The position numbers were made by a program, and so were the translations under genes. A model generated the notes under the pieces. The model did not search any database. It worked only from the letters and a program-made list of their open reading frames with translations, and was not told where the DNA came from. Below are positions 9,015 through 21,479 of a DNA stretch of 64,000 bases, one piece after another. Source of the DNA: Photobacterium sp. TLY01 (lineage in GTDB: Bacteria > Pseudomonadota > Gammaproteobacteria > Enterobacterales > Vibrionaceae); contig NZ_CP090364.1 of assembly GCF_021432065.1 (NCBI RefSeq), positions 248,001 to 312,000 on the forward strand, read 5' to 3'. Positions within the stretch are counted from its first letter, which is position 1, and every line of letters begins with the position of its first letter.

Positions 9015-9842
9015 ATGAAAAAGCAGCGTGCCTTTCTGAAATGGGCCGGAGGCAAGTTTTCTCTGGTCGAGGACATCAGACGACATCTGCCACCTGCACG
9101 AAAATTGGTTGAACCTTTTGTCGGTGCGGGCTCTGTGTTTCTGAACACGGACTACGACGACTATCTGCTGGCTGATATCAATCCGGACTTAATCAACCTG
9201 TACAATGTGATTAAGCACGAACCCGAGCGTTACATTGAAGATGCCCGGCAGTATTTCACACCGGAATACAACCAGAAAGGTGCTTATCTGGCTATCCGCG
9301 AAGCGTTTAACCAGACGCAGGATACCTATCTGCGTTCTCTGTATTTTCTCTATATGAACCGCCATGGTTTTAACGGTTTGTGCCGTTATAACAAGAAAGG
9401 CGGTTTTAACGTGCCGTTTGGATCGTATAAAAAGCCTTATTTTCCTGAAGCAGAAATGTACCACTTTGCAGAAAAGGCCAAGAAAGCGACCTTTATCTGT
9501 GAGGGCTACCACCAGACGTTCTCCCGTGCCCGCAAAGGCAGTGTGATTTATTGCGATCCGCCGTATGCACCGCTGTCCACCACGGCCAATTTTACCTCTT
9601 ATGCCGGCAATGGGTTCAGCTTAGATGATCAGGCGGCGCTGGCTGATGTGGCAGAAAAAGCTGCTGCAGAGCGCCATATTCCGGTACTGATTTCCAATCA
9701 CGACACCACACTGACCCGCCGCTTGTATCACGGCGCGGACTTGTCTGTGGTGCGGGTCAAACGCACCATCAGCCGAAATGGCGGTGGCCGCAATAAAGTA
9801 GACGAACTGCTGGCGCTGTTCAGCCCGCCACAAAACGACTGA
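9015..9842 (+). CDS. dam: DNA adenine methylase (GATC-specific)
   Basis: N6-adenine methyltransferase acting on GATC, used for mismatch-repair strand choice and timing of replication initiation. The 275-residue protein has the FLKWAGGK S-adenosylmethionine motif (residues 7-14), EPFVGAGSVFLN, and the catalytic DPPY at residues 181-184. High similarity to E. coli Dam over the whole length. It is 126 bases downstream of damX; TACAAT at 8963-8968 could be a -10 box, but no good -35 lies upstream. The last 23 bases overlap the convergent DUF2970 gene. Confidence 0.97.
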   Translation: MKKQRAFLKWAGGKFSLVEDIRRHLPPARKLVEPFVGAGSVFLNTDYDDYLLADINPDLINLYNVIKHEPERYIEDARQYFTPEYNQKGAYLAIREAFNQTQDTYLRSLYFLYMNRHGFNGLCRYNKKGGFNVPFGSYKKPYFPEAEMYHFAEKAKKATFICEGYHQTFSRARKGSVIYCDPPYAPLSTTANFTSYAGNGFSLDDQAALADVAEKAAAERHIPVLISNHDTTLTRRLYHGADLSVVRVKRTISRNGGGRNKVDELLALFSPPQND

Positions 9843-10017
9843 TAATCACCAGCAGTCCCACAAACAGAAAAATAGCAACCAGTCCTGCCACAATGAAGGG
9901 CAGGGCACTCGGCTGGCTGAAATCCTGTTGCCGGCTGTGATCGGACTGCACCCCCAGCAGTGCAGCGCCCACGCTGCGCCACAGATTGGTTTTCTTGGAT
10001 GCGGGCTTGTGCTTCAT
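9820..10017 (-). CDS. DUF2970 family small membrane protein
   Basis: Small protein of 65 residues with a hydrophilic N-terminus (MKHKPASKKTNLWRSVGAALL) and one C-terminal membrane helix (about 43-62, FIVAGLVAIFLFVGLLVII). The LWRSVGAALLGVQSDHSR...DF pattern is that of the DUF2970 family; no function is known to me. ATG at 10017 has AGGAG six bases upstream; the TTG at 10023 would abut that site, so the ATG is preferred. Its 3' end reads through the 3' end of dam on the opposite strand and it interrupts the usual dam-rpe continuity. Confidence 0.82.
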   Translation of the reverse strand: MKHKPASKKTNLWRSVGAALLGVQSDHSRQQDFSQPSALPFIVAGLVAIFLFVGLLVIISRFVAG

Positions 10018-10189
10018 GTCCAACTCCTGTCGTCTTCGCTTCCTTATGCTTTAGCTTAGCCTGTAAACCCAGCGAGGGCCGTGGAACAAATCGGTAAGAC
10101 ATCGCAGGGGAGATCGGGTAGAATTTTGCCCATCTAGTGCCCCGTATAGCGATACCGCGCGGGACTCCTTTTAAGTACAGAGGCTGAAC

Positions 10190-10867
10190 ATGACGGATTT
10201 TCTGATCGCTCCCTCCATTTTGTCTGCCGATTTTGCCCGTCTGGGTGAAGACGTTGAAAAAGTGCTGGCCGCCGGTGCCGATGTGATCCACTTTGATGTA
10301 ATGGATAACCACTACGTCCCGAACCTCACCTTTGGTGCCCCGATTTGTAAAGCGTTGCGTGACTATGGCATTACCGCGCCGATTGATGTGCATTTGATGG
10401 TAAAACCTGTAGATCGCATTATTCCGGATTTTGCCAAGGCCGGCGCAACCATGATCACCATTCATGCCGAAGCGACCGAGCATCTGGACCGAAGCCTGCA
10501 ACTGATCAAAGACCACGGCTGTCAGGCCGGTGTGGTGTTCAATCCGGGCACGCCGCTGCATTATCTCGATCATGTGATGGACAAGCTGGACATGATTTTG
10601 CTGATGTCAGTGAATCCGGGTTTTGGCGGTCAGTCTTTCATTCCGCATACACTGGAAAAACTGCGTCAGGTGCGCGAGCGTATTGAGGCCTCTGGCCGTG
10701 ATATCCGGCTGGAAATTGACGGCGGGGTGAAAGTGGACAATATCCGCGAAATCGCGCAGGCCGGTGCCGATATGTTTGTCGCCGGCTCGGCGATTTTTGG
10801 TCAGCCGGATTATAAGGCCGTGATTGACGAGATGCGGGCAGAGCTGGCAAAGGTGAAGCGTTCATGA
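10190..10867 (+). CDS. rpe: Ribulose-phosphate 3-epimerase
   Basis: Interconverts ribulose-5-phosphate and xylulose-5-phosphate in the pentose phosphate pathway. The 225-residue TIM barrel shows [17 protein letters not shown], the metal-binding [28 protein letters not shown] and EIDGGV motifs, all conserved. CAGAGG at 10178-10183 serves the ATG. A possible -10 box TAGAAT lies at 10119-10124. Its stop overlaps the gph start by 4 bases (ATGA). Confidence 0.97.
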   Translation: MTDFLIAPSILSADFARLGEDVEKVLAAGADVIHFDVMDNHYVPNLTFGAPICKALRDYGITAPIDVHLMVKPVDRIIPDFAKAGATMITIHAEATEHLDRSLQLIKDHGCQAGVVFNPGTPLHYLDHVMDKLDMILLMSVNPGFGGQSFIPHTLEKLRQVRERIEASGRDIRLEIDGGVKVDNIREIAQAGADMFVAGSAIFGQPDYKAVIDEMRAELAKVKRS

Positions 10868-11547
10868 AAATAGAAGGCATTCAATTCATTGCGTTCGATT
10901 TGGACGGCACCTTGCTCGACAGTGTGCCCGACCTCGCTGACGCTGCCGATAAAACCATGCAGGCACTGGGCTTACCCGGCGTCACCGAAGCGCAAACCCA
11001 GACCTGGATAGGGAATGGTGCTGAGACGCTGATTGGCCGCGCCCTGAGTCAGAGCATTGAACTGGACCCGGCGCTGGATCCCGAGCTGCACCAAAGGGCA
11101 CTGATGATGTTTAACCGCTTTTATCAAGAAGGTGGCCACAAGAAGACAGTGCTGTACCCGGGGGTGACAGAAACGCTGGAAACACTGCATCAGGCAGGGA
11201 TCCCGATGGCGATTGTCACCAACAAACCCTCACAGTTCGTACCGCATATTCTTGAAGAGTACGGGATCAGTCAGTATTTTACCGATGTGATCGGCGGCGA
11301 TACCTTCCCGAAGAAAAAGCCGGATCCTTACGCACTGCACTGGTTGATGGAAAAACATTGCCTGAGTTGCAGTGAGATGTTGATGGTCGGCGACTCCCGC
11401 AATGATGTTCTGGCGGCTCAGGCAGCCTCATGCTATGTTGTCGGCCTGACTTATGGCTACAACTATGGCCTGCCGATCAGCGACAGCCACCCGGATCGGG
11501 TGCTGGATCAGTTCAGCCAGTTGCTGGATGTTGTAGCTATCGCATAA
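10864..11547 (+). CDS. gph: Phosphoglycolate phosphatase
   Basis: HAD-superfamily phosphatase that removes 2-phosphoglycolate arising from DNA 3'-end repair. The 227-residue protein has the nucleophile motif DLDGTLLD (Asp12/Asp14), the TNKPSQ motif II, and the KPDP plus [11 protein letters not shown] motifs III/IV. Start overlaps the rpe stop, so the pair is translationally coupled, as in E. coli rpe-gph. Confidence 0.95.
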   Translation: MKIEGIQFIAFDLDGTLLDSVPDLADAADKTMQALGLPGVTEAQTQTWIGNGAETLIGRALSQSIELDPALDPELHQRALMMFNRFYQEGGHKKTVLYPGVTETLETLHQAGIPMAIVTNKPSQFVPHILEEYGISQYFTDVIGGDTFPKKKPDPYALHWLMEKHCLSCSEMLMVGDSRNDVLAAQAASCYVVGLTYGYNYGLPISDSHPDRVLDQFSQLLDVVAIA

Positions 11548-11562
11548 TCGCAGAGTTGCTCC

Positions 11563-11585
11563 GACCGGTTCAGGTTCAGCCGGTC
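11563..11585 (+). terminator. Hairpin between gph and trpS (weak terminator or attenuator)
   Basis: GACCGG (11563-11568) can pair with CCGGTC (11580-11585), followed by ATTTATTGTTTT, a broken U tract. A second stem, GGCGGCA/TGTCGCC around a TCGG loop, follows near 11601-11618, before the trpS ribosome binding site. The pair may shield trpS from rpe-gph transcription or only process the message. Confidence 0.4.
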
Positions 11586-11650
11586 ATTTATTGTTTTCAG
11601 GCGGCATCGGTGTCGCCGGATATGTTTAGGAAAAACAGGAATATCCCATC

Positions 11651-12655
11651 ATGAGTAAACCCATTGTATTTAGTGGCGTACAGCCTTCCGGTGAGTTAAG
11701 TATTGGTAACTACATGGGTGCGCTGCGTCAGTGGGAACAAATGCAGGATGAGTACAACTGCCACTACTGTGTGGTGGACCTGCATGCCATCACGGTCCGT
11801 CAGGATCCGGCCGCGCTGCGTGAAGCCACGCTGGATGCGCTGGCGCTGTGTCTGGCGGTGGGCGTCAGCCCGGAAAAGAGTACCCTGTTTGTGCAGTCTC
11901 ATGCTCCTGAGCATGCACAGCTGGCCTGGGTGCTGAACTGCTACACCCAGATGGGTGAGCTCAACCGCATGACCCAGTTTAAAGACAAATCACAGCGTCA
12001 TTCGGAAAACATTAATGCCGGTCTGTTTTCTTACCCTGTGCTGATGGCGGCAGATATCCTGCTGTACGGCGCGCATCAGGTACCTGTGGGCAATGACCAG
12101 AAGCAGCACCTGGAGCTGGCCCGTGATATCGCGATTCGCTTCAACAACCTGTATGGCGAGACCTTTGTGGTGCCTGAGCCTTACATTCCGCCAGTGGGCG
12201 CGCGCGTCATGAGCCTGCAGGATCCGCTGAAGAAGATGTCCAAGTCAGATGACAACCGCAACAATGTGATTGGTCTGCTGGAAGACCCGAAAGCGATCAC
12301 CAAGAAGATCAAGCGCGCGGTGACCGACTCTGAAGAGCCGCCACGTGTGGTGTTTGATATCGAGAATAAACCTGGGGTGTCGAACCTGATGGGTATCATG
12401 TCGGGTGTGACAGGCAAGAGCCTGGCCGATATTGAAGCTGAGTACAGCGATAAGATGTACGGCCATCTGAAGAAAGATACTGCTGAAGCGGTCGTGGCCA
12501 TGCTGGAGCCGCTACAGGCGCGTTATCACGCATACCGTGAAGATCGCGCTTTCCTGGATCAGGTCATGAAAACCGGTGCCGAGAAAGCCTCTGCGCGTGC
12601 TGCCGAGGTGCTGAAGAAGGTCTACCAGGCCGTAGGTTTCGTCGGCCGTCCTTAA
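11651..12655 (+). CDS. trpS: Tryptophanyl-tRNA synthetase
   Basis: Class I aminoacyl-tRNA synthetase charging tRNA-Trp in the cytoplasm. The 334-residue protein has the HIGH-equivalent [17 protein letters not shown] and the KMSKS loop ([10 protein letters not shown], about 195-199). Close to E. coli TrpS. It ends the dam-rpe-gph-trpS run and is followed by a strong terminator. Confidence 0.97.
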   Translation: MSKPIVFSGVQPSGELSIGNYMGALRQWEQMQDEYNCHYCVVDLHAITVRQDPAALREATLDALALCLAVGVSPEKSTLFVQSHAPEHAQLAWVLNCYTQMGELNRMTQFKDKSQRHSENINAGLFSYPVLMAADILLYGAHQVPVGNDQKQHLELARDIAIRFNNLYGETFVVPEPYIPPVGARVMSLQDPLKKMSKSDDNRNNVIGLLEDPKAITKKIKRAVTDSEEPPRVVFDIENKPGVSNLMGIMSGVTGKSLADIEAEYSDKMYGHLKKDTAEAVVAMLEPLQARYHAYREDRAFLDQVMKTGAEKASARAAEVLKKVYQAVGFVGRP

Positions 12656-12684
12656 TCGGAACCCTCATTCAGCGTACAAATGTA

Positions 12685-12713
12685 AGCAGAAGGCATCACC
12701 TTCTGCTTTTTTT
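12685..12713 (+). terminator. Rho-independent terminator after trpS
   Basis: Perfect 9-bp stem AGCAGAAGG/CCTTCTGCT around the loop CATCA, ending in a run of T at 12707-12713. It separates the trpS unit from the downstream nuclease gene. Confidence 0.9.
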
Positions 12714-12797
12714 GTCCCCGTTTGACGCAAATTCCTCCTGCTTATTTTTAGAGTAAGATCACTAAAATGACGTCACAAGATGCATATGTGTAGTGTT

Positions 12798-12813
12798 TGT
12801 TAAATCTGTCACA
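12798..12813 (+). promoter_or_regulatory. Candidate CRP site upstream of the nuclease gene
   Basis: TGTTA-AATCTG-TCACA matches the CRP consensus TGTGA-N6-TCACA at nine of ten arm bases. It lies 77 bases before the nuclease start in an AT-rich 176-base intergenic stretch. The half-sites and spacing are seen in the sequence; occupancy by CRP is inferred. Confidence 0.45.
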
Positions 12814-12889
12814 TTTATGAGATGTATGCCTGTTAAATAATGCATTCCTTTTTAGATATAGCTCTCAGTAAATGTAAAGGATTGCAGAC

Positions 12890-15238
12890 ATGTTACGAAC
12901 CACACTTTTGCCATTGGCTGCTGCGATGGGCTTATTGCCTGCGCAGGCAATGGCCGACACCTTTCGCTGTGACACGCAAACCCTGACCCCGATTTATCAA
13001 CTGCAGGGAGACGGCCTCAAGAGCCCTGTCATTCCTGACGGCCAGTACACCAGCCCGGATGCCTATTACGTGCGCGGAGTGGTGACGGCCAAAGCGACCA
13101 GCCTGTATAAAGGCTTCTTCATCCAGGATCCGCAGGGGGACGCCAACCCGGATACTTCTGACGGTATCTTTGTCTACACTGGTGGCAAGGTGGCCGCGGA
13201 CGTGCAGCCGGGCATGACGGTGTGCCTCAAAGCCAGAGTCAAAGAGCACTATGAGCTGACGCAGTTACTGGCCGAGCAGGACCAGCTGGTGATTGAAGCC
13301 CCGGGCGTTGTACCGGCACCGGTTGCCATTAGCGTCAGAGACGGTGAGCAGCTGGCCGATGCCATGGAGCGCTATGAAGGCATGCGTGTCCGGCTGGTGG
13401 CAGACAGCCAGCTGAAAGTGACCCGCAATTTTGGTTTCGATTATGCCTCGTACCGTAACAATATGGTGCTGTCCCACGCTGCGCCGTTAATGAAACCCAC
13501 CCAGCTCTATGTGGCCGGCAGCGAGCAAGCCAAAGCCCTGGCGGCGGCGAATGATCGCAATCAGCTCTATATTGACACGGATGCCAAAGCACCGGATGGC
13601 GTGATGCCTTATTTTCCGGGTCTGGATGCCGAGCAGGGCTATGTTCGGGTCGGCGATACGGTTGTGAACCTTGAAGGGGTGATCGGCTACAGCTACGGCG
13701 AATACCGTCTGATCCCGACGAATACGATTTCAGCGGCTGATTTTATTCACCACGATGATCGTACCTTAGCCCCACAGTCGGTGCCGGAGACGCAGCTGAA
13801 AGTCGCCAGTTTTAACGTGCTCAACTTCTTCACCAGCGACAGCGATATCGGCGGTCCGCTCAATGCCAGATGTAAAGATCAGGCCGATGCCGATGTAGCC
13901 AAGGGCTGTAACCGTGGTGCCAAAACCCTGAGTGATTTCCAGCTGCAGCGCAGCAAGATAGTCAATGCGCTCACTGCCATGGATGCCGATATCGTCGGCA
14001 TCATGGAAATGGAAAACAACGGCTTTGGTGCTGACAGTGCGCTGGCCAATCTGGTCAGCACGCTGAACCAGCAGTTCAGTGATCCGGCGGATCACTATCG
14101 CTTCATCACCATTGAGCAGGCTGACATGCACCAGGAGCAGTTTCTCGGGACAGACGCTATTACTGTGGCGTTGATCTACCGTCCGGCCAAAGCAGAACCG
14201 GCTCAGGCGGCTCAGGTGATCCGACTGCCCAAGCAGCAACTGACCGGGACTAATCCGCAAGGCGAGGTCAAAGATCTGGAGGTCTTCCAGCGCGACAGCC
14301 TGATGCAGTCCTTTACGGTGAAAGGCGTTCAGGGGGCCAAACCGCTGACTGTGGTGGTGAATCACCTGAAATCCAAAGGCTCAGGTTGCTATGAAGACTG
14401 GGTCCGCGGCGAGTTTGACAGCGATCCGGCTGATTTGCAGGGCCACTGTAATGCGTTCCGGGTCTCTGCCGCGATGGTGTTGTCAGATAAACTGAAAAAT
14501 ATCGACGGCGATCTGCTGGTACTGGGCGATATGAATGCCTACGGCAAGGAAGATCCGATCCGTATCCTGACCGACTATGATCCGGTCAGTGCCGAGCGCA
14601 AAATCGTGTCGGCGTCCGGCACCTCAGTAGCCGGCAAGGTGCTGCATGAGCAGGGTATCGAAGCGGGCAAAGGACTGGGTCTGGTGAATCTGGCCGACAA
14701 AGGCCACGACACGCCGGCTTATTCCTACAGCTACGAGGGCGAGCTGGGCAGCCTGGACCACGCGCTGGCCAATGCATCACTGGCTGAGAAAGTGGCCGGA
14801 GTCGAAGAATGGCACATTAATTCGGTCGAAAGTACCTTGTTCGAATACTCAAGCCAGCACACCGGAGATCTGGTGAAATCGACCGGGCCTTATTCGGCCT
14901 CAGATCATGATCCCATTGTGGTCAGTCTGCGCTATCCACAGCCGGATAACCGCGGTTTCCAGCTGACCTTCAAAAACAAGAGTCCCCATCCTGTCTATCC
15001 GGTGTTCAATCGCTGGTACTGGGACAGCACGCAAACTTGGCTGATGCCGGGCAAGCAGCGCCGCTACCGGGAGGACAATCGCTTCTTAAACCATGTCGGC
15101 ATTGGTGCCGGCGATCAGGTCAGCCTGAGTCTGCTGGCATACGGGGTGTTCGAAGTACCTTGCAGCTACGCGCCGCTGCGCTTAACCGGCCGCCTGAAAG
15201 CTGTGTATAACGGTGACAGCTGTCAGATGAAGCACTGA
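12890..15238 (+). CDS. Secreted ExeM/NucH-type endonuclease/exonuclease/phosphatase-fold nuclease
   Basis: Predicted extracellular or periplasmic DNase of 782 residues. Signal peptide 1-22 (cleavage after LPAQAMA). Residues about 25-285 form OB-fold-like domains typical of ExeM/NucH nucleases. The EEP nuclease domain starts near residue 302 (LKVASFNVLNFF) and includes IMEMENNGFGADSA (metal Glu), the VVNHLKSKG motif, GDMNAYG, and the terminal SDHDPIVVSL. A C-terminal ~90-residue extension (FQLTFKNKSPHPVYPVFNRW onward) follows the catalytic domain; it has two cysteines and could be a small binding domain. Likely roles are use of extracellular DNA as nutrient and biofilm turnover. Single-gene unit, bounded by the trpS terminator and pabA. 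Confidence 0.87.
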   Translation: MLRTTLLPLAAAMGLLPAQAMADTFRCDTQTLTPIYQLQGDGLKSPVIPDGQYTSPDAYYVRGVVTAKATSLYKGFFIQDPQGDANPDTSDGIFVYTGGKVAADVQPGMTVCLKARVKEHYELTQLLAEQDQLVIEAPGVVPAPVAISVRDGEQLADAMERYEGMRVRLVADSQLKVTRNFGFDYASYRNNMVLSHAAPLMKPTQLYVAGSEQAKALAAANDRNQLYIDTDAKAPDGVMPYFPGLDAEQGYVRVGDTVVNLEGVIGYSYGEYRLIPTNTISAADFIHHDDRTLAPQSVPETQLKVASFNVLNFFTSDSDIGGPLNARCKDQADADVAKGCNRGAKTLSDFQLQRSKIVNALTAMDADIVGIMEMENNGFGADSALANLVSTLNQQFSDPADHYRFITIEQADMHQEQFLGTDAITVALIYRPAKAEPAQAAQVIRLPKQQLTGTNPQGEVKDLEVFQRDSLMQSFTVKGVQGAKPLTVVVNHLKSKGSGCYEDWVRGEFDSDPADLQGHCNAFRVSAAMVLSDKLKNIDGDLLVLGDMNAYGKEDPIRILTDYDPVSAERKIVSASGTSVAGKVLHEQGIEAGKGLGLVNLADKGHDTPAYSYSYEGELGSLDHALANASLAEKVAGVEEWHINSVESTLFEYSSQHTGDLVKSTGPYSASDHDPIVVSLRYPQPDNRGFQLTFKNKSPHPVYPVFNRWYWDSTQTWLMPGKQRRYREDNRFLNHVGIGAGDQVSLSLLAYGVFEVPCSYAPLRLTGRLKAVYNGDSCQMKH

Positions 15239-15343
15239 TCCCGCGCTTTTGACGCCAAAAAGGCCGGCAGGAGCCAATCCTGCTTGCCTTTCTCTCTCTC
15301 TGTTGCAAAATAGGGCGCCGATTTTGCCAGGGCAGGGATCCTT

Positions 15344-15919
15344 ATGCTGTTGATCATTGATAATTACGACTCTTTTACCTACAACCTGTACCAGTATTTC
15401 TGTGAGCTGGGCGCTGAGGTGAAGGTGGTCCGTAATGACGAGATTGATCTGGCGGGGATTACCGCACTGGCGCCTTCCCATCTGGTGATTTCCCCCGGCC
15501 CGTGTACCCCGGATGATGCCGGGATCTCGCTGGCGGCGATTGCTCATTTTGCGGGTAAACTGCCGATTCTTGGCGTCTGCCTCGGGCATCAGTCGATGGC
15601 GCAGGTCTTTGGTGCCAAAGTGGTGCGCGCCCGGCAAGTCATGCACGGTAAAACCTCTCCGGTGCGACACAACAACCGCAGTGTGTTTTGCGGCCTGAAT
15701 AATCCCCTGACGGTCACCCGCTATCACTCGCTGGTGGTACAACCCGATACGCTGCCGGACTGTTTCGAAGTGACAGCATGGACAGAAAAAGACGGCAAGC
15801 CGGATGAGATCATGGGCATCAGCCATCGCACTCTGCCGCTGGAAGGGGTTCAGTTCCACCCGGAAAGCATTCTCACAGAACAAGGGCATCAGTTGCTGGC
15901 CAATTTTCTGCGTCGCTGA
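15344..15919 (+). CDS. pabA: Aminodeoxychorismate synthase component II (glutamine amidotransferase)
   Basis: Supplies ammonia from glutamine to PabB for 4-amino-4-deoxychorismate, the folate precursor. The 191-residue class I amidotransferase has the nucleophile Cys79 in LGVCLGHQ, and the His/Glu of the triad in FHPES near 172-176. Similarity to E. coli PabA is higher than to TrpG, and the location just upstream of argD matches the pabA locus of enterics. A second role in tryptophan synthesis cannot be excluded. Confidence 0.92.
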   Translation: MLLIIDNYDSFTYNLYQYFCELGAEVKVVRNDEIDLAGITALAPSHLVISPGPCTPDDAGISLAAIAHFAGKLPILGVCLGHQSMAQVFGAKVVRARQVMHGKTSPVRHNNRSVFCGLNNPLTVTRYHSLVVQPDTLPDCFEVTAWTEKDGKPDEIMGISHRTLPLEGVQFHPESILTEQGHQLLANFLRR

Positions 15920-17556
<1,637 letters not shown>

Positions 17557-17564
17557 TAAGACAA

Positions 17565-17614
17565 GGGCAGGCGCACGAGCTTGCCCTGCTTGCTGCCCCG
17601 GGGATCGCCCGGGG
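17565..17614 (+). terminator. Two tandem hairpins between argD and astA
   Basis: GGGCAGGC (17565-17572) pairs with GCTTGCCC (17579-17586), and CCCCGGG (17596-17602) pairs exactly with CCCGGGG (17608-17614). Neither is followed by a T run, so these are more likely processing or mRNA-stability elements inside the operon than full terminators. They would let argD be made at a higher level than astA and astD. Confidence 0.55.
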
Positions 17615-17692
17615 CCGCTGTTAGAAGAGTCAGAAATAACAGATATTCAGAGTTAGCAACCTGTGTTGCTACCTGCATCAGGAGGGAGTTCG

Positions 17693-20184
<2,492 letters not shown>

Positions 20185-20222
20185 CTCATACATAACCCGT
20201 ATTTTCGAAGGGGAACCGCATC

Positions 20223-21017
20223 ATGGAAAGAGTGGAAAAATTGTTTGATGCCCTGTGGCAGGACTTTACGACCCGTCTGTGCCCGTCAGCGGCGCAGGTG
20301 CACGATCTGCTGACAGAGGAAGAGCCTCTGCAAAACGATCATATTGCGCTGCGCACCTTTAATCTGCCGGGTGTCAGTCTGGATGTTCTGGCGGCACCGT
20401 TTATCGCCATTGGTTACAAGCCGTGCGGCACCTACCATTTCGAGCAGAAGAAACTGTACGCTGAGCACTTCGAGCACCCGAATCCGGCTGCCCCGAAAGT
20501 GTTTATCAGTGAACTGCTGGTCGGTCAGTGCTCTGCCCAATTGCAAAACACGGTGCGTGCGCTGGTCAAGCAGATCCCTGAGGGTGCAATGAAGGATGCG
20601 TCCTTCCTCTATGGCGGCCGTTTGTGGGAGCTGGACTTTGCAACCTATGAAATGCTGGCTGCGGAAAGCGAGTATGCCGGTTGGGTTGCCGCCCACGGTT
20701 ACGGTGCCAATCACTTTACCGTGAGCGTCAATCAGCTGGAGCAGTTTACCGAAGTGGCGGCAGTGAACAGCCTGCTGCGGCACAACGGGTTCAGCATCAA
20801 TGAATCTGGCGGTGAGGTGAAGGGCAATCCGGAAGTGATGCTGGAGCAATCCTCGACCATGGCGGATCGTGTGGATGTGTCCTTTACTGATGGCGTACGC
20901 ACCATTCCTGGCGGTTTCTATGAGTTCGCCAAGCGCTATCCGCAGGCAGACGGGGAGCTTTATCCGGGCTTTGTCGAAGCGTCAGCCGATAAAATCTTCG
21001 AAAGTACCAATATGTGA
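20223..21017 (+). CDS. DUF1338 family protein (HglS-like, vicinal-oxygen-chelate fold)
   Basis: 264-residue protein of the DUF1338 family. Longer members (HglS/YdcJ) are Fe(II)-dependent enzymes that convert 2-oxoadipate to 2-hydroxyglutarate in lysine breakdown. Candidate metal ligands are visible: the His in NDHIALRTF (residue about 40), the His in YGANHFTVSVN, and a C-terminal acidic residue in the FTDGVRTIPGGFYEFAKRY region. This short version sits 38 bases after astD, so it is probably co-transcribed with the arginine genes; its true substrate is not known to me. GAAGGGG precedes the ATG. Confidence 0.85.
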   Translation: MERVEKLFDALWQDFTTRLCPSAAQVHDLLTEEEPLQNDHIALRTFNLPGVSLDVLAAPFIAIGYKPCGTYHFEQKKLYAEHFEHPNPAAPKVFISELLVGQCSAQLQNTVRALVKQIPEGAMKDASFLYGGRLWELDFATYEMLAAESEYAGWVAAHGYGANHFTVSVNQLEQFTEVAAVNSLLRHNGFSINESGGEVKGNPEVMLEQSSTMADRVDVSFTDGVRTIPGGFYEFAKRYPQADGELYPGFVEASADKIFESTNM

Positions 21018-21041
21018 TTCAGCCATGCTGAAATGCACGTA

Positions 21042-21070
21042 AAACAGCGGCCTTCGGGTCGCTGTTTTTT
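21042..21070 (+). terminator. Terminator after the ast cluster
   Basis: AAACAGCG (21042-21049) pairs with CGCTGTTT (21060-21067), with an inner CC/GG pair closing a TTCG tetraloop, followed by a T run to about 21071. It ends the argD-astA-astD-DUF1338 unit. Confidence 0.88.
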
Positions 21071-21090
21071 TATGTCTGAAATGCCTGATG

Positions 21091-21300
21091 TCAGTGCTGC
21101 TGATCCAAGGGCAGCATCCAGGCCTCGTTGTCACGACTCAAGATGCCCGAGTGCAGACCGGATTCTTGCTCCAGTAACTGGCGCGGCGACTGAAACCCTG
21201 TCATTTCTACTGATGCTGTCAGGAAACGGCCCAGAGTGACCACAGGACGGGGCGGCACCTGGCTGTGCTGCGCATTCGGGGCAAAACGTTCGATATCCAT
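21091..21300 (-). CDS. Small hypothetical protein (69 residues)
   Basis: Open frame between the ast terminator and the crp terminator, opposite to the ast genes. The product begins MDIERFAPNAQHSQVPPRPV and has no membrane segment, cysteine or motif I recognise. Codon use is coding-like (CGT, CTG, GAA, CAG favoured). A weak GTGGAT lies about nine bases before the ATG. It could be a real small gene transcribed behind crp or a chance frame. Confidence 0.4.
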   Translation of the reverse strand: MDIERFAPNAQHSQVPPRPVVTLGRFLTASVEMTGFQSPRQLLEQESGLHSGILSRDNEAWMLPLDQQH

Positions 21301-21421
21301 ATCACTACATCCACATAAAACTGATATGCCAAATGTAGCAGTAGGATGCAGGAAGGCAACTGAAAAACTGTGAGGTCACTAGAGGAACCTGATGTAAAGC
21401 GGGTCCGGAGATTCAAATGCA

Positions 21422-21447
21422 AGAAAAGCCGCACAGGCGGCTTTTCT
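21422..21447 (-). terminator. Terminator after crp (bidirectional)
   Basis: Perfect 11-bp stem: AGAAAAGCCGC (21422-21432) and GCGGCTTTTCT (21437-21447) around ACAG, with T runs in either direction. It lies 33 bases past the crp stop. Confidence 0.85.
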
Positions 21448-21479
21448 GATACTCACAATGGCTGCATCACAGCAGGTGA

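Noticed and set aside
9728-10573. 281-codon minus-strand frame across the dam end and rpe
   Set aside because: It runs through three recognised genes and has no ribosome binding site or known motif.
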